Positions 1-7,955 of a DNA stretch of 64,000 nucleotides are shown here, in pieces. The stretch comes from Hyphomicrobium facile. GTDB lineage: Bacteria; Pseudomonadota; Alphaproteobacteria; Rhizobiales; Hyphomicrobiaceae. The translations under genes and the position numbers were made by a program. The notes beneath the pieces were generated by a model. That model was given only the letters and a program-made list of their open reading frames with translations, had not been told where the DNA came from and searched no databases. Position 1 is the stretch's first letter; each line of letters starts with the position of its first letter. Where the stretch lies: assembly GCF_900116175.1 (NCBI RefSeq), contig NZ_FPCH01000001.1, positions 808,501 to 872,500 on the forward strand, read 5' to 3'.

Positions 1-1
1 T

Positions 2-106
2 GATCACCGCGATACGCTGCTCACGGAGGAGGAACGGCAGACGAAGAATACGATGATGATCTGCTGCTCGCGCGCGCGAAGCGACGTGCTCGTTTTGGAT
101 ATCTGA
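2..106 (+). CDS. C-terminal end of a VanB/PDR-type oxidoreductase (partial)
   Basis: An open frame runs in from the left edge and stops at TGA 104-106. Its last residues include DHRDTLLTEEER, then CCSRAR, then LVLDI. This pattern closes the plant-type ferredoxin domain of vanillate O-demethylase reductase (VanB)/phthalate dioxygenase reductase proteins; the Cys before SRAR is the last 2Fe-2S ligand in that family. Such proteins carry electrons from NAD(P)H through FMN and a 2Fe-2S centre to a Rieske oxygenase. Only about 34 codons are visible, so the partner oxygenase and substrate are unknown. The family call rests on a short but distinctive tail. Confidence 0.62.
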   Translation, partial: DHRDTLLTEEERQTKNTMMICCSRARSDVLVLDI

Positions 107-241
107 CACCAATCGCGACGAAGGGAGGCGAGCCGCCGAAAAAATGACGACTGATGCAATAGAGCGCCAGTGGCGCGATCTCGCTTAAAGGGGTCTCCGA
201 CGTGCTGTCCTAAAAAAACTAAAAATTCAGGGAGGGTGCCA

Positions 242-427
242 ATGAAGGAATCTGTAGTCCACGAAAGTGAAATCCAGAAAGAGTTGAACCGCCGGCTCGA
301 TATCGTTCTCCGGGACGGATACCAAGATCCTGCCAGAGCCGACATTTCCCGGTGGGAATTGGTGCTCTGGTTCAGTTTTGCGATACTCATCGCTGCGATC
401 ACAGCTGTCATCCGGACGGGGGTTTGA
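242..427 (+). CDS. 61-residue single-pass membrane protein upstream of an NCS1 permease
   Basis: The ATG at 242 follows a purine-rich ribosome site (GGGAGG, about 229-235). The first 40 residues are polar and charged, rich in Glu, Arg and Asp. One hydrophobic helix follows (roughly residues 40-57, WELVLWFSFAILIAAITAV), and the protein ends shortly after it. This predicts a soluble N-terminal part and one C-terminal membrane anchor. The stop lies one base before the start of the permease, so the two are very probably co-translated. I do not recognise the family. By position it could be an accessory subunit of the transporter. Confidence 0.7.
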   Translation: MKESVVHESEIQKELNRRLDIVLRDGYQDPARADISRWELVLWFSFAILIAAITAVIRTGV

Positions 428-428
428 C

Positions 429-1853
429 ATGGCTGGATCCGCAACGAATTTTACGGGCGCCAGTTCTGCCTTCGGCACGCTCCCGGTTCTAAAAGAAGAA
501 CGTCAGCTCGGACTATTGGACCACTCTTGGGTCAACATCGGAATCGCGGTCGCCACCTGGGCCTTTCTCCTCGGTGGAACGACTGCGATGTTCGTCGGTG
601 CGCGCGATGGCATCGCGGCCATCATTATCGGCAACGTCATCGGCGTCGCGATCGTGTCGGTGAGTGTTTGCCTCGGCACGAGCAAATACGGCGTCGAACA
701 ATTTACGTTTGCGCGCAGCGTTTTCGGGCGTGCAGGCGTGCTGATGCTCGTGTGCATCTTTCTCGCGATCTACGGTGTCGGCTGGTCGTCCGTCTTGGCG
801 ATCATGTTCGGCCGCGCGATCAGCGAGGTCACGAACAGCACGGCCGGAACGACCATAGGTCCGAACGATCTCGGGGTGACGGCATTCGCGATCATCGCCA
901 TCGCGGTTTCCTGGGTGCTTCTCTGGAAAGGGCCGACTGCGGTCAAATGGTTGAACCGGATCGTGGGGCCCGGAAAACTCGCGCTCTGCGCGGGTATCTT
1001 GATACTTCTCTTCGCCGAGAAATCATGGAGCGCCATCGCTGCTGCGGCCCCGCTGCAGCCGTTCGACGATCCGAGCACGAATTTCATGGTCGCGGTCGAG
1101 ATCAATCTTGCCGCGAGTTTCGGATGGTGGCCGATCCTCGGCAATATCGCTCGCTTCACCAAGACGCCGCGTGCAGCATTGTGGCCGAATATCACCGGCA
1201 TCTTCGCGGCAGCGGTCGTCGGCGAGGTGATCGGACTGCTGGCGGCGCTGAGTCTCGGCAATTTCGATCCCACGGCTTGGATGATCCCGCTCGGCGGAAT
1301 GACCATCGGCGTCATCGCGCTGCTGTTCATCGGCTTGGCGAACATCACTGCGATCGTCAGCATCTTCTACGGAATGTGCCTCGCGATGCGACAGGCGGGA
1401 GGGCGGCGCTTCGAGAACATCCCTTGGGGTGTCTTGACGGGCGCCCTCTTCATTCCGGTGATCATCGTCTCGTTCTTCCCAGCCCAGATCTACGACAATT
1501 TCTTCGTATTTCTTGCGTGGACTGCGCTCGGCTTCGCGCCTCTCTCCGGCGTTACGGCGGTCGATTACATCCTGTTGCGGCGAGGGCAGGTGAACTCACG
1601 CGACCTTTACCGCGACGAGCCTGGAACAGACTACGCGTTCTGGGGCGGAGTTAACTGGATCGCTTTCATCGCGCTCATCGTCGGCGGGCTCGTCTACTAC
1701 GCGCTCTTCAACCCGCTGTCGCTCACCGCACACAACGCCCTGTTCAATGTGATCAGTGCGTCGGTCCCGTCATGCATCGCGGCGGGATTGGTCCACTATG
1801 TCTTGACCAAGAGTTTGTTGCGGCCGGGCGGAAGAGGTGGATACGCCGCGTAA
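429..1853 (+). CDS. NCS1-family (purine/cytosine permease-like) transporter
   Basis: This 474-residue protein has about twelve hydrophobic segments and the general layout of nucleobase:cation symporter-1 proteins. It begins with a soluble N-terminus, then the helix WAFLLGGTTAMFVG; a GVGWSSVLA stretch lies in helix 3, and the protein ends in a basic tail (RPGGRGG). NCS1 proteins import cytosine, purines, allantoin, hydantoins or thiamine precursors with H+ or Na+. The substrate cannot be told from sequence alone. The ATG at 429 is chosen because it starts one base after the 61-residue ORF; an upstream start at 378 would overlap that gene. A terminator follows directly. With the VanB-like reductase upstream, uptake of a compound degraded by a Rieske oxygenase is plausible. 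Confidence 0.82.
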   Translation: MAGSATNFTGASSAFGTLPVLKEERQLGLLDHSWVNIGIAVATWAFLLGGTTAMFVGARDGIAAIIIGNVIGVAIVSVSVCLGTSKYGVEQFTFARSVFGRAGVLMLVCIFLAIYGVGWSSVLAIMFGRAISEVTNSTAGTTIGPNDLGVTAFAIIAIAVSWVLLWKGPTAVKWLNRIVGPGKLALCAGILILLFAEKSWSAIAAAAPLQPFDDPSTNFMVAVEINLAASFGWWPILGNIARFTKTPRAALWPNITGIFAAAVVGEVIGLLAALSLGNFDPTAWMIPLGGMTIGVIALLFIGLANITAIVSIFYGMCLAMRQAGGRRFENIPWGVLTGALFIPVIIVSFFPAQIYDNFFVFLAWTALGFAPLSGVTAVDYILLRRGQVNSRDLYRDEPGTDYAFWGGVNWIAFIALIVGGLVYYALFNPLSLTAHNALFNVISASVPSCIAAGLVHYVLTKSLLRPGGRGGYAA

Positions 1854-1859
1854 CGTTGC

Positions 1860-1892
1860 AAAGCGCCGGCCATTGTGCCGGCGCTTTTTTTT
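1860..1892 (+). terminator. Rho-independent terminator after the permease
   Basis: An 11-bp perfect stem (AAAGCGCCGGC, loop CATTGT, GCCGGCGCTTT) runs straight into a run of eight or more T. It starts 7 bases after the permease stop codon. Confidence 0.92.
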
Positions 1893-2048
1893 GATTTTCA
1901 AAGCCGCTCGCATTTTCACTGAATGCTATTTCTCGTGTGCGCCGGCTTTTGCGTGCGCTTCCGTTCGCATTATTGGCGTTGTTCGCCCCATTCGATCCGG
2001 TCGGGATCGAGGGGGCACGGATAATGGTGAAATTTCAAAGGGTGTGAG

Positions 2049-2125
2049 TGGTAGCGGGAGGCGGACTTGAACCGCCGACCTAAGGATTATGAGACCTTCG
2101 CTCTAACCACCTGAGCTATCCCGCC
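2049..2125 (-). tRNA. tRNA with CAT anticodon, probably elongator tRNA-Met
   Basis: On the minus strand a 77-nt cloverleaf is readable: acceptor GGCGGGA pairs with TCCCGCT, then the discriminator A and an encoded CCA. The D arm reads AGCTCAGGTGGTTAGAGC, the anticodon loop is CTCATAA, and the T loop contains GGTTCAAGTCC. The anticodon is CAT. The 1-72 pair is G-U, so it is not initiator tRNA-fMet, which has a mismatch there. Elongator Met fits best; tRNA-Ile2 (CAT modified by TilS) cannot be excluded by eye. The closing pair of the anticodon stem appears to be U-U. Confidence 0.92.
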
Positions 2126-2272
2126 ACACCGGCCAGCATGCTGGCACTAAGGCGACCGTCTATAGGGAGCACCGCAGCTTTCTGTCAACACGGCGCTCCG
2201 TCCCGGCGGCACATCAGTGCCAACAAAATGCGATAGGGCCGGGAAGGACACTAATTTCGCGTATTCCGCGGG

Positions 2273-3034
2273 CTATTCCGCCGCAACCGGGCGCTGGCTG
2301 ACTTCCCCTTCCTTGCGGAAGCGCATCATCGTGAAAATGCCCCAGGGCCGCAGCGCCTTACGGTCTATCAGCTTCAGTTCGGGGCAGACCATCACGCGGG
2401 AGACGTCGAAGACCGAGTGCCAGCCCACGAGATCGGCGAACGGCGCCATCTGGCGCTCGACCCAGCCGCGGACGCCGTCTTCCTGGCTGAAGTGGTTGAC
2501 GAGCATGACTTCGCCGCCCGGCTTCGTCACCCGCGACAATTCCTGCATGACCTTCTGCGGATCGGGCACGACGGTGATCACATACATCGCGACCGTCTTG
2601 TCGAAGGAGTTATCGGGGAAGCGAAGGTTGCTCGCGTCCATCTCGTAAAGGCCCGAGACGTTCGTCAGCTTCTCGGATTTGACGCGTTCGCGCGCCTTAT
2701 CGAGCATCTCCGGCGCGAGATCGATGCCAACGATGTCCAAATGCTTCTTGTATTCGGGGAGCGAGAGGCCGGTGCCGACGCCAACTTCGAGCACGCGTCC
2801 ATCACCGGAATTGATGATTTCGACGGCGTGGCGGCGCCCGGCGGTCGAGATCGCGCCGAAGGTATAATCATAAACTGGGGCCCAGCGACGGTATGCGTCG
2901 CGGACCTGGCCTTCATCGAGCTGCAAAACCTTCGCTTCCGAACGCCTTTTCTGTGCTCCCGCACGCGCTCCTGACGAGGCGTGGAAGCCCGAAGGCTTGT
3001 TATCGCTCACTGCCCGATCTCCATTCGTCCGCAA
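2273..3034 (-). CDS. pmtA: Phosphatidylethanolamine N-methyltransferase, PmtA type
   Basis: This 253-residue class I SAM methyltransferase has the SAM-binding motif LEVGVGTG (about residue 95), then VGIDLAPEML and the acidic segment YEMDASNLRFPDNSFD. The stretch RRWAPVYDYTFG preceding the fold is characteristic of the rhizobial/Rhodobacter-type PmtA group. The enzyme methylates phosphatidylethanolamine in up to three SAM-dependent steps towards phosphatidylcholine, an abundant membrane lipid of Hyphomicrobium and relatives. The N-terminal 45 residues are basic and probably disordered. It is encoded next to the tRNA and is followed upstream by mnmA in the same direction, with a 19-bp gap between them. 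Confidence 0.88.
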   Translation of the reverse strand: MRTNGDRAVSDNKPSGFHASSGARAGAQKRRSEAKVLQLDEGQVRDAYRRWAPVYDYTFGAISTAGRRHAVEIINSGDGRVLEVGVGTGLSLPEYKKHLDIVGIDLAPEMLDKARERVKSEKLTNVSGLYEMDASNLRFPDNSFDKTVAMYVITVVPDPQKVMQELSRVTKPGGEVMLVNHFSQEDGVRGWVERQMAPFADLVGWHSVFDVSRVMVCPELKLIDRKALRPWGIFTMMRFRKEGEVSQRPVAAE

Positions 3035-3053
3035 CCGAATTCATGCGATGTGC

Positions 3054-4277
3054 CTAGCGGCCCGCGCCGGCCATCGTGTTGTTCCTAGCCACCTCACCGG
3101 TGGCATTCGTGGCCTTGATCGTTTTTGCAATCCAACCCCCGCCGAGGACACGTCCCTCCGTCCCGGCATCGGCATAAAACACGCACGCCTGTCCCGTCGC
3201 AATACCCTCTTCGCCGTCAGCAAGCTCGACTCGGACCGCGCCGTTCTCTTCGACGGTCAGAATGGCGGGCCGGAGCGTCTGCGACGATCGCATGCGAACA
3301 TAGAGGGAGAGGCCACCTTCCGCGACCTCGCTCAGAGGCTTTTCCCCGAGCCAATTGACGTTGCGGAGCATTAGGGCCGCCGTCTGCAAGGCGGATCTCG
3401 GGCCGACGACGACTTCATTCTTGGAGGCGTCGAGACGGACGACGTAAAGCGGTTCCGCAGCCGGAATTTTGATGCCGCGGCGCTGGCCGACCGTGTAATG
3501 CACGATGCCGTCGTGCCGGCCGAGGATGCGGCCGTCGAGGTGCACGATATTTCCGGAATCGAGTGCGCTCGGCTTCAGCCGCTCGATCACGTCGGTGTAC
3601 TTGCCCGTCGGAACGAAGCAGATGTCCTGGCTGTCGGATTTGTCGGCCACCGGGAGATTGAAAGAGCGGGCAAGGTCGCGCACCGCTGACTTCTGCATCC
3701 CGCCGATCGGGAACCAGAGCGAAGCGAGCTGCTCCTTCGTGATGCCGAATAGGAAATAGCTCTGGTCGCGGTCCGTATCGACGGCGCGGGCGAGAACAGG
3801 ACCGTCTTCGGTATCGCGCCGCTGAACGTAGTGACCCGTTACGAGGACTTCGGCGCCCAGATCCTTGGCCGTGTCGAGAAGATCGCGAAACTTGATTTCG
3901 TTATTGCACGTGACGCAGGGGATCGGCGTTTCGCCGGCGACATAGCTCTCGGCGAACGTCTCGATGACCTTGGCTGCGAAGCGGGTTTCGTAATCGAGGA
4001 CATAGTGCGGGATATCGAGGGCTTCCGCCACGCGGCGGGCATCGTGGATATCCTGGCCGGCGCAGCAGCTGCCTTTGCGGCCCGACGCGGTGCCATGATC
4101 ATAAAGCTGCAGCGTGACGCCGATGACGTCGTGACCGGCCGCCTTCATGATCGCCGCGGCGACCGAGCTGTCGACGCCGCCGGACATCGCCACGACAACC
4201 CGCTTTTTCTTTGCGGCCGTCTGAATTGGGGCGCGAGATGCACTGCTGGCGGCAGGTGTTGTTTCGAACTGGTTCAT
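3054..4277 (-). CDS. mnmA: tRNA 2-thiouridine(34) synthase MnmA
   Basis: The protein has the PP-loop pyrophosphatase motif SGGVDSS near the N-terminus, the catalytic pair in [11 protein letters not shown] and SQDICF, and the family signatures [16 protein letters not shown] and GQRRGI. MnmA activates U34 of tRNA-Lys, -Glu and -Gln with ATP and inserts sulfur received through the Tus relay. The ATG at 4277 ([11 protein letters not shown]) is preferred over an upstream start at 4313; a 20-residue low-complexity lead precedes the PP-loop domain. The length of 407 residues is slightly longer than usual because of this lead and a short C-terminal tail. Confidence 0.95.
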   Translation of the reverse strand: MNQFETTPAASSASRAPIQTAAKKKRVVVAMSGGVDSSVAAAIMKAAGHDVIGVTLQLYDHGTASGRKGSCCAGQDIHDARRVAEALDIPHYVLDYETRFAAKVIETFAESYVAGETPIPCVTCNNEIKFRDLLDTAKDLGAEVLVTGHYVQRRDTEDGPVLARAVDTDRDQSYFLFGITKEQLASLWFPIGGMQKSAVRDLARSFNLPVADKSDSQDICFVPTGKYTDVIERLKPSALDSGNIVHLDGRILGRHDGIVHYTVGQRRGIKIPAAEPLYVVRLDASKNEVVVGPRSALQTAALMLRNVNWLGEKPLSEVAEGGLSLYVRMRSSQTLRPAILTVEENGAVRVELADGEEGIATGQACVFYADAGTEGRVLGGGWIAKTIKATNATGEVARNNTMAGAGR

Positions 4278-4681
4278 GCGATCGACTGGCTCGGGTTCCT
4301 GGCAAGGGAGCACGGAAAAGCTCCTACAACAATATCCCGGCGCCGCTATCCTTCAAAAGATCCAAGAGATTCAGAGAATTGTCCTAGAGGGGACGTTTGT
4401 AATCTCAGCGGGTATTGGTCTCAGCCATCAATAATTATCAAATCGGCCGTCTGCAAGGCGGCGTGGCGCGCAGGCCCCGTGTTTGGCCCAATTTTCGCTG
4501 GAAGACGTCCTAGCTGACGCACTGCTTCAGTTTGGTACGGGGCGCCTCGAAGGGGCCCGTTTCAGCGGATGCAATGTGGAATTGGCACGCCCATTTATAT
4601 GTTTTTCACTCAATGGGTTAGTGCTAATTTAATCGCATGCGGTTATAACTAACCCTGGTCAAAGAGTGTGTATTGAGTATC
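4278..4681. other. Intergenic region between mnmA and sciP
   Basis: About 400 bp separate the divergent starts of mnmA and sciP. I see no coding frame with a ribosome site. The last 70 bp are AT-rich and contain the CtrA-like box and inverted repeat annotated separately. The rest should contain the mnmA promoter, which I cannot place. Confidence 0.6.
4615..4655 (+). promoter_or_regulatory. CtrA-like box and inverted repeat upstream of sciP
   Basis: TTAG (4618-4621), seven bases, then TTAA (4629-4632) matches the CtrA consensus TTAA-N7-TTAA at 7 of 8 positions. The same segment begins a perfect inverted repeat, GGGTTAG (4615-4621) and CTAACCC (4649-4655). The box lies 50 bp before the sciP start codon, where CtrA would contact a promoter. 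In Caulobacter, sciP is itself a CtrA-activated gene (established knowledge), so this site fits. Confidence 0.55.
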
Positions 4682-4960
4682 ATGACCGAACAGCAAATGA
4701 GAGCGCGCGGGCGCTACGTGATCGGACCCGATGGGTCGCCGCTCACGGTCGCAGACCTTCCCCCGCGGGATACGAAACGATGGGTCATCCGCCGCAAGGC
4801 TGAGGTGGTTGCCGCTGTCCGCGGTGGTCTTCTCAGTATCGAAGAAGCTTGCGAGCGATATACGTTGACCGTCGACGAGTTTCTGTCGTGGCAGCGTTCT
4901 ATCGACAAGCACGGCTTGCCCGGGCTGCGCGCAACGCGTCTGCAGGACTATCGTGACTGA
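4682..4960 (+). CDS. sciP: SciP-like CtrA inhibitor (DUF1153)
   Basis: This 92-residue protein carries the DUF1153 core: GRYVIGPDGSPLTVADLP, then KRWVIRRKAEVVAAV, SIEEACERY, and FLSWQRSIDKHGL. It is a helix-turn-helix protein. In Caulobacter SciP binds CtrA and blocks CtrA-activated transcription without changing CtrA DNA binding. The ATG at 4682 is chosen; a TTG at 4673 would add three residues. It lies on the same strand as ctrA, about 2 kb upstream, and has a CtrA-like box in front of it, suggesting a feedback loop. Confidence 0.93.
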   Translation: MTEQQMRARGRYVIGPDGSPLTVADLPPRDTKRWVIRRKAEVVAAVRGGLLSIEEACERYTLTVDEFLSWQRSIDKHGLPGLRATRLQDYRD

Positions 4961-5005
4961 CTAGAAGTCACCTGAAGCCTGCGGATCGACACATCAGAGA
5001 AAAGT

Positions 5006-5656
5006 CTAGGGTTGCTGGGCCGGCTTGGCCTGAGCAGCTTTGACCTTGGGCTTTTGATCCTTACTCTTCTTCACCGGCTGTACTGCGTTCGCCGTTTCCG
5101 GCGGCGCGGGGATCCAGCCGGGAGTTGGAGAGGTTGTTGCGCATCCATCCGTGCCTTTCGCCCAACGCGAGATATCGTCCGTCATAGCGGCGGCGAAGGG
5201 GTTCGGCATTTTCCGGTTTTCAGCTGTCAGATTGGCAGAAGAGTCGCCGGTCGGCTGGATGGCGATGACGAAGGCTTTGGGTCCGCGCGGATTGGGCTGC
5301 GACGAATCACGTTCATGAATGACGATCTCGGCTTTGCCGCCGCGTGAGGGCGCGTCCGCGGTCGCGTGGAAGACGTAATCCTTTTTTAGCGGACCGCCGA
5401 CAGGGAACCAGCAGGTCATCGCGCCTCGCGCCAACCTCGAATAAATCTCAGTCGCCGAGCCAGTCGCGCCCGATATTAGCTTGCCGCCTTGGGGTTCGCC
5501 CGGCAACGCGGCGACGGTCGGGGTATTTTCACTGGTCGACGGGATGCTCAGAGACTGCAATTGTGATTGCAATTCTGGGGCATTGCCTGCGCAACCCGTC
5601 AACGCCGCTATCGTGAGCAGCGCCGGCACCAATATTGATGGACGGCGAACAGGCAT
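5006..5656 (-). CDS. Putative lipoprotein of unknown function
   Basis: The 216-residue product begins with a lipoprotein signal peptide: basic MPVRR, a hydrophobic stretch, and the lipobox LTGC with Cys22 as the lipidated residue. A Ser/Pro-rich linker follows, then a compact domain (about residues 60-175) containing TCWFPVGGPLKKDYVFHA. It ends in a Lys/Pro/Gln-rich tail (KKSKDQKPKVKAAQAKP). I do not recognise the domain. It should sit in the cell envelope. It is encoded between sciP and fliJ on the opposite strand to sciP. Confidence 0.75.
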   Translation of the reverse strand: MPVRRPSILVPALLTIAALTGCAGNAPELQSQLQSLSIPSTSENTPTVAALPGEPQGGKLISGATGSATEIYSRLARGAMTCWFPVGGPLKKDYVFHATADAPSRGGKAEIVIHERDSSQPNPRGPKAFVIAIQPTGDSSANLTAENRKMPNPFAAAMTDDISRWAKGTDGCATTSPTPGWIPAPPETANAVQPVKKSKDQKPKVKAAQAKPAQQP

Positions 5657-5934
5657 TTTTCCCCGAGCGGCGGCTCACATAGACTCATTTGATGAACACA
5701 AATGCGAGTTGCAACTCGTGCCCGCCTCGCCCGATTTGAGCAAGAGGTCACAAGTGCTTAAACGGCGAAGCCAACAGAAATTGGAGGGGAGAAAGGCGGC
5801 GTCTTTCAGGCGGGCCGCGTCGCCGGGGTCTTGGAGGCCGGGGGCTCGTCGCTCGAGGCCAGGATGCGGAGGGACCCGGGCTTTGCACGCAGAGCCCGGA
5901 GTCATAGGTTTGTCCGGCGGTGGGCCGGGCTTAT
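5657..5934. other. Intergenic region between the lipoprotein gene and fliJ
   Basis: No credible gene is seen in about 280 bp. It includes a GC-rich inverted repeat (CCGGGCT, 9-base spacer, GAGCCCGG, around 5877-5902) that could fold downstream of fliJ, but it lacks a T-run on either strand. Confidence 0.4.
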
Positions 5935-6318
5935 TCAGCGAAGCGCTGTAATTCCGAACGGCCGGTCACGACGGCCGGCGCGGGGATCATCAAGATTGGC
6001 GGCCTGCTGGGCGGCGCGAGAGAATTGCTCGACCGTATCGTCGCGTTCGCGAACGGCGGCTGCGAGTTTCTCGCGGAGGCCTTCGGTCGACTGTCTGAGG
6101 TTGTCACGGCGCTGGGCTGCCGCTTTCGCGAACGTCGAATAAGAAAAGTGTGCCCGGTCGCGAATACCCGTCCGATCTTCCTCGAGTTGGATCTGGCGTT
6201 CGAGATCTGACGCCATTTGATCGAATTCGCGAATAATTCTTTCCAGGTCGTCAACCTTCCTAGACTTCTCTTCTACTTCACGACGCTTCAGGCGCATGGC
6301 CAGGTCACGTGACTTCAT
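5935..6318 (-). CDS. fliJ: Flagellar export protein FliJ-like coiled coil
   Basis: This 127-residue protein is almost entirely charged and helical (MKSRDLAMRLKRREVEEKS, then IIREFDQMASDLERQIQLEE), with the length and heptad character of FliJ. FliJ is a soluble component of the flagellar type III export apparatus that links the ATPase FliI to the export gate. The segment RAHFSYSTFAKAAAQRRDNL is typical of alphaproteobacterial members. The ATG at 6318 is preferred to one at 6333. fliI, often adjacent, is not in this window. Proximity to ctrA supports the call, since ctrA and fliJ are neighbours in many Rhizobiales. Confidence 0.72.
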   Translation of the reverse strand: MKSRDLAMRLKRREVEEKSRKVDDLERIIREFDQMASDLERQIQLEEDRTGIRDRAHFSYSTFAKAAAQRRDNLRQSTEGLREKLAAAVRERDDTVEQFSRAAQQAANLDDPRAGRRDRPFGITALR

Positions 6319-7002
6319 CGTCCGATACCCCAAACAAATTCGAACTTATCTCAGTCCTCAGGTACCCAAGAAGCGTGCCAATCAAGAATAAGGCTTTGCT
6401 GCTACAGCAACCATGAAGAAATGCGTTAATGCCGACGGGCCGCCGCGTTGCACCAGCAGTCCGAAGACCCTCAAAAATATGTATGACATACTGCACTTAA
6501 GTTGCGGTAAAGCAACGGGTAACTATTTCTGACGACGCGTCTCGTTTGGGGGCAAAATTTAGTTCGAGGCGGTCTAGGGCATTCTTCCGAATTCTGTTAG
6601 CTCTTGATTCGAGCCGAATGCAGGTCAGAAGCGATCGGAGAGGTCAGGTAACGGGGTGGGCGCCTCGGAATCGGGCCTTGCGGAAGATCTGTCGGCGGTC
6701 AAGAGGGGCGCAGTTCTAATATTTTGATGTAATGGCGGGCCATGCTCTGGCGCGAACGAGGCATCTTTTTGCCTCGCGACCGGCAGCGGCGCGACCCGCT
6801 TCGCGGAAGCCATGTCTCCAGTAGTTGCTGCCAGAACACCGGCAAGTCGCTGCATGGTGAATTAGCTAACGCGAATTAGGGTTTGTTAACCTCTCGTCGC
6901 TAACTTCCTAACGATCGCTTAGCTCGATTGTTGTGCGTTTTCTTTGAGCGAAGGACAGACATAGCGCGGACACGGATCGTATAGGGCACCAGAGGGACGG
7001 TC
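6319..7002. other. Regulatory region between fliJ and ctrA
   Basis: About 680 bp between the divergent fliJ and ctrA genes. It holds an AT-rich segment (6480-6600) with TTAA-N7-TAAA at 6497-6511, a near match to a CtrA box, and two GANTC motifs (6606-6610, 6668-6672), the CcrM methylation sequence. A minus-strand frame of 76 codons (6625-6855) has no ribosome site or recognisable domain, and I do not call it a gene. The ctrA-proximal part carries a cluster of TTAA-type elements annotated separately. Confidence 0.55.
6862..6922 (+). promoter_or_regulatory. Cluster of CtrA-type half sites upstream of ctrA
   Basis: Within 61 bp there are TTAG (6862), CTAA (6866), TTAG (6876), TTAA (6886) and CTAA-N7-TTAG (6908-6922). 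The last has the exact spacing of a CtrA box and matches TTAA-N7-TTAA at 6 of 8 positions. The cluster ends 80 bp before the ctrA start. Autoregulation of ctrA through such sites is known in Caulobacter; that it happens here is an inference. Confidence 0.45.
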
Positions 7003-7701
7003 ATGCGGGTTCTACTCATTGAAGACGACAGTGCCACGGCGCAGAGCATCGAGCTTATGCTTCAGTCGGAAGGTTTTAACGTTTACACGACGGATCTCGG
7101 CGAAGAGGGCGTCGATCTAGGTAAGCTTTATGATTACGATATCATTCTCCTAGATCTAAACCTCCCGGATATGAGCGGTTACGAAGTTCTGAAGACACTT
7201 CGCGTTGCGAAGGTCGGAACGCCGATTCTTATTCTGTCGGGTCTTGCAGGTATCGACGACAAGGTTCGGGGTCTCGGCTTCGGCGCCGACGACTACATGA
7301 CGAAGCCCTTCCATAAGGATGAGCTCGTCGCACGCATTCAAGCGATCGTGCGCCGTTCGAAAGGACACGCCCAATCGGTTATCGAAACCGGCGACCTTCG
7401 CGTCAATCTCGACACCAAGACAGTCGACGTCAATAACCAGCGCGTACATCTGACAGGTAAAGAATATCAGATGCTCGAGCTCCTTTCGCTCAGGAAGGGC
7501 ACGACGCTGACCAAGGAGATGTTCCTTAATCATCTCTACGGCGGGATGGACGAGCCGGAGCTGAAGATCATCGACGTCTTCATCTGCAAGCTCAGGAAGA
7601 AGCTTCAGGCAGCGACTGGCGGCAAACACTACATCGAAACCGTCTGGGGCCGCGGATATGTGCTGCGCGATCCGGGACATGAAGGTTCGGAAGCCGCTTA
7701 A
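7003..7701 (+). CDS. ctrA: Cell-cycle response regulator CtrA
   Basis: This 232-residue OmpR-type regulator has a receiver domain with acidic pocket EDD (residues 7-9), phosphoacceptor Asp51 (LLDLNLPD) and Lys in TKPFH. The winged-helix DNA-binding domain includes [26 protein letters not shown] and [10 protein letters not shown]. These match CtrA closely. CtrA controls replication, division and polar or flagellar genes through TTAA-N7-TTAA sites. The protein ends in Ala-Ala, the C-terminal signal needed for ClpXP degradation of CtrA in Caulobacter. SciP and RcdA are also encoded in this window. A cluster of TTAA/TTAG motifs precedes the gene. Confidence 0.97.
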   Translation: MRVLLIEDDSATAQSIELMLQSEGFNVYTTDLGEEGVDLGKLYDYDIILLDLNLPDMSGYEVLKTLRVAKVGTPILILSGLAGIDDKVRGLGFGADDYMTKPFHKDELVARIQAIVRRSKGHAQSVIETGDLRVNLDTKTVDVNNQRVHLTGKEYQMLELLSLRKGTTLTKEMFLNHLYGGMDEPELKIIDVFICKLRKKLQAATGGKHYIETVWGRGYVLRDPGHEGSEAA

Positions 7702-7733
7702 TCAATCGCGTTCGAATAGTTTCGTTCACGCGC

Positions 7734-7756
7734 ACAGGGGCCATGATGGCCCTTGT
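7734..7756 (+). terminator. Hairpin after ctrA, possible terminator
   Basis: ACAGGGGCC, loop ATGAT, GGCCCTTGT forms a 9-bp stem with one G-U pair, 33 bp after the ctrA stop. The following sequence, CGTGTTTATG, has only a weak T-run, so termination may be partial. Confidence 0.45.
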
Positions 7757-7884
7757 CGTGTTTATGGGGTTGGCTTCGGCAAATCCTTCGAGCGGGTTTG
7801 CTTCAAATGGTTCGGCGACCTGGGTGCCGTTGCCGACGGACTGCGCCACCGCACTTTCTCTCAGTCATTGTCGCCTAAACGCAA

Positions 7885-7908
7885 TCAGGGGCCCACGAGG
7901 ACCCCTGA
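7885..7908 (-). terminator. Hairpin downstream of the outer membrane barrel gene
   Basis: TCAGGGG (7885-7891) and CCCCTGA (7902-7908) form a perfect 7-bp stem, about 50 bp past the stop of the minus-strand barrel gene. On the minus strand it is followed by TTGCGTTTAGG, with a short T content. A weak terminator candidate. Confidence 0.35.
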
Positions 7909-7955
7909 AGGAATTTCTGCAGTGCCTTACCGGCGAGCGTCCTTACCCGCTAGCG

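Noticed and set aside
6625-6855. 76-codon minus-strand ORF in the ctrA upstream region
   Set aside because: No ribosome site, no domain, low-complexity composition; could be real but is not supported.
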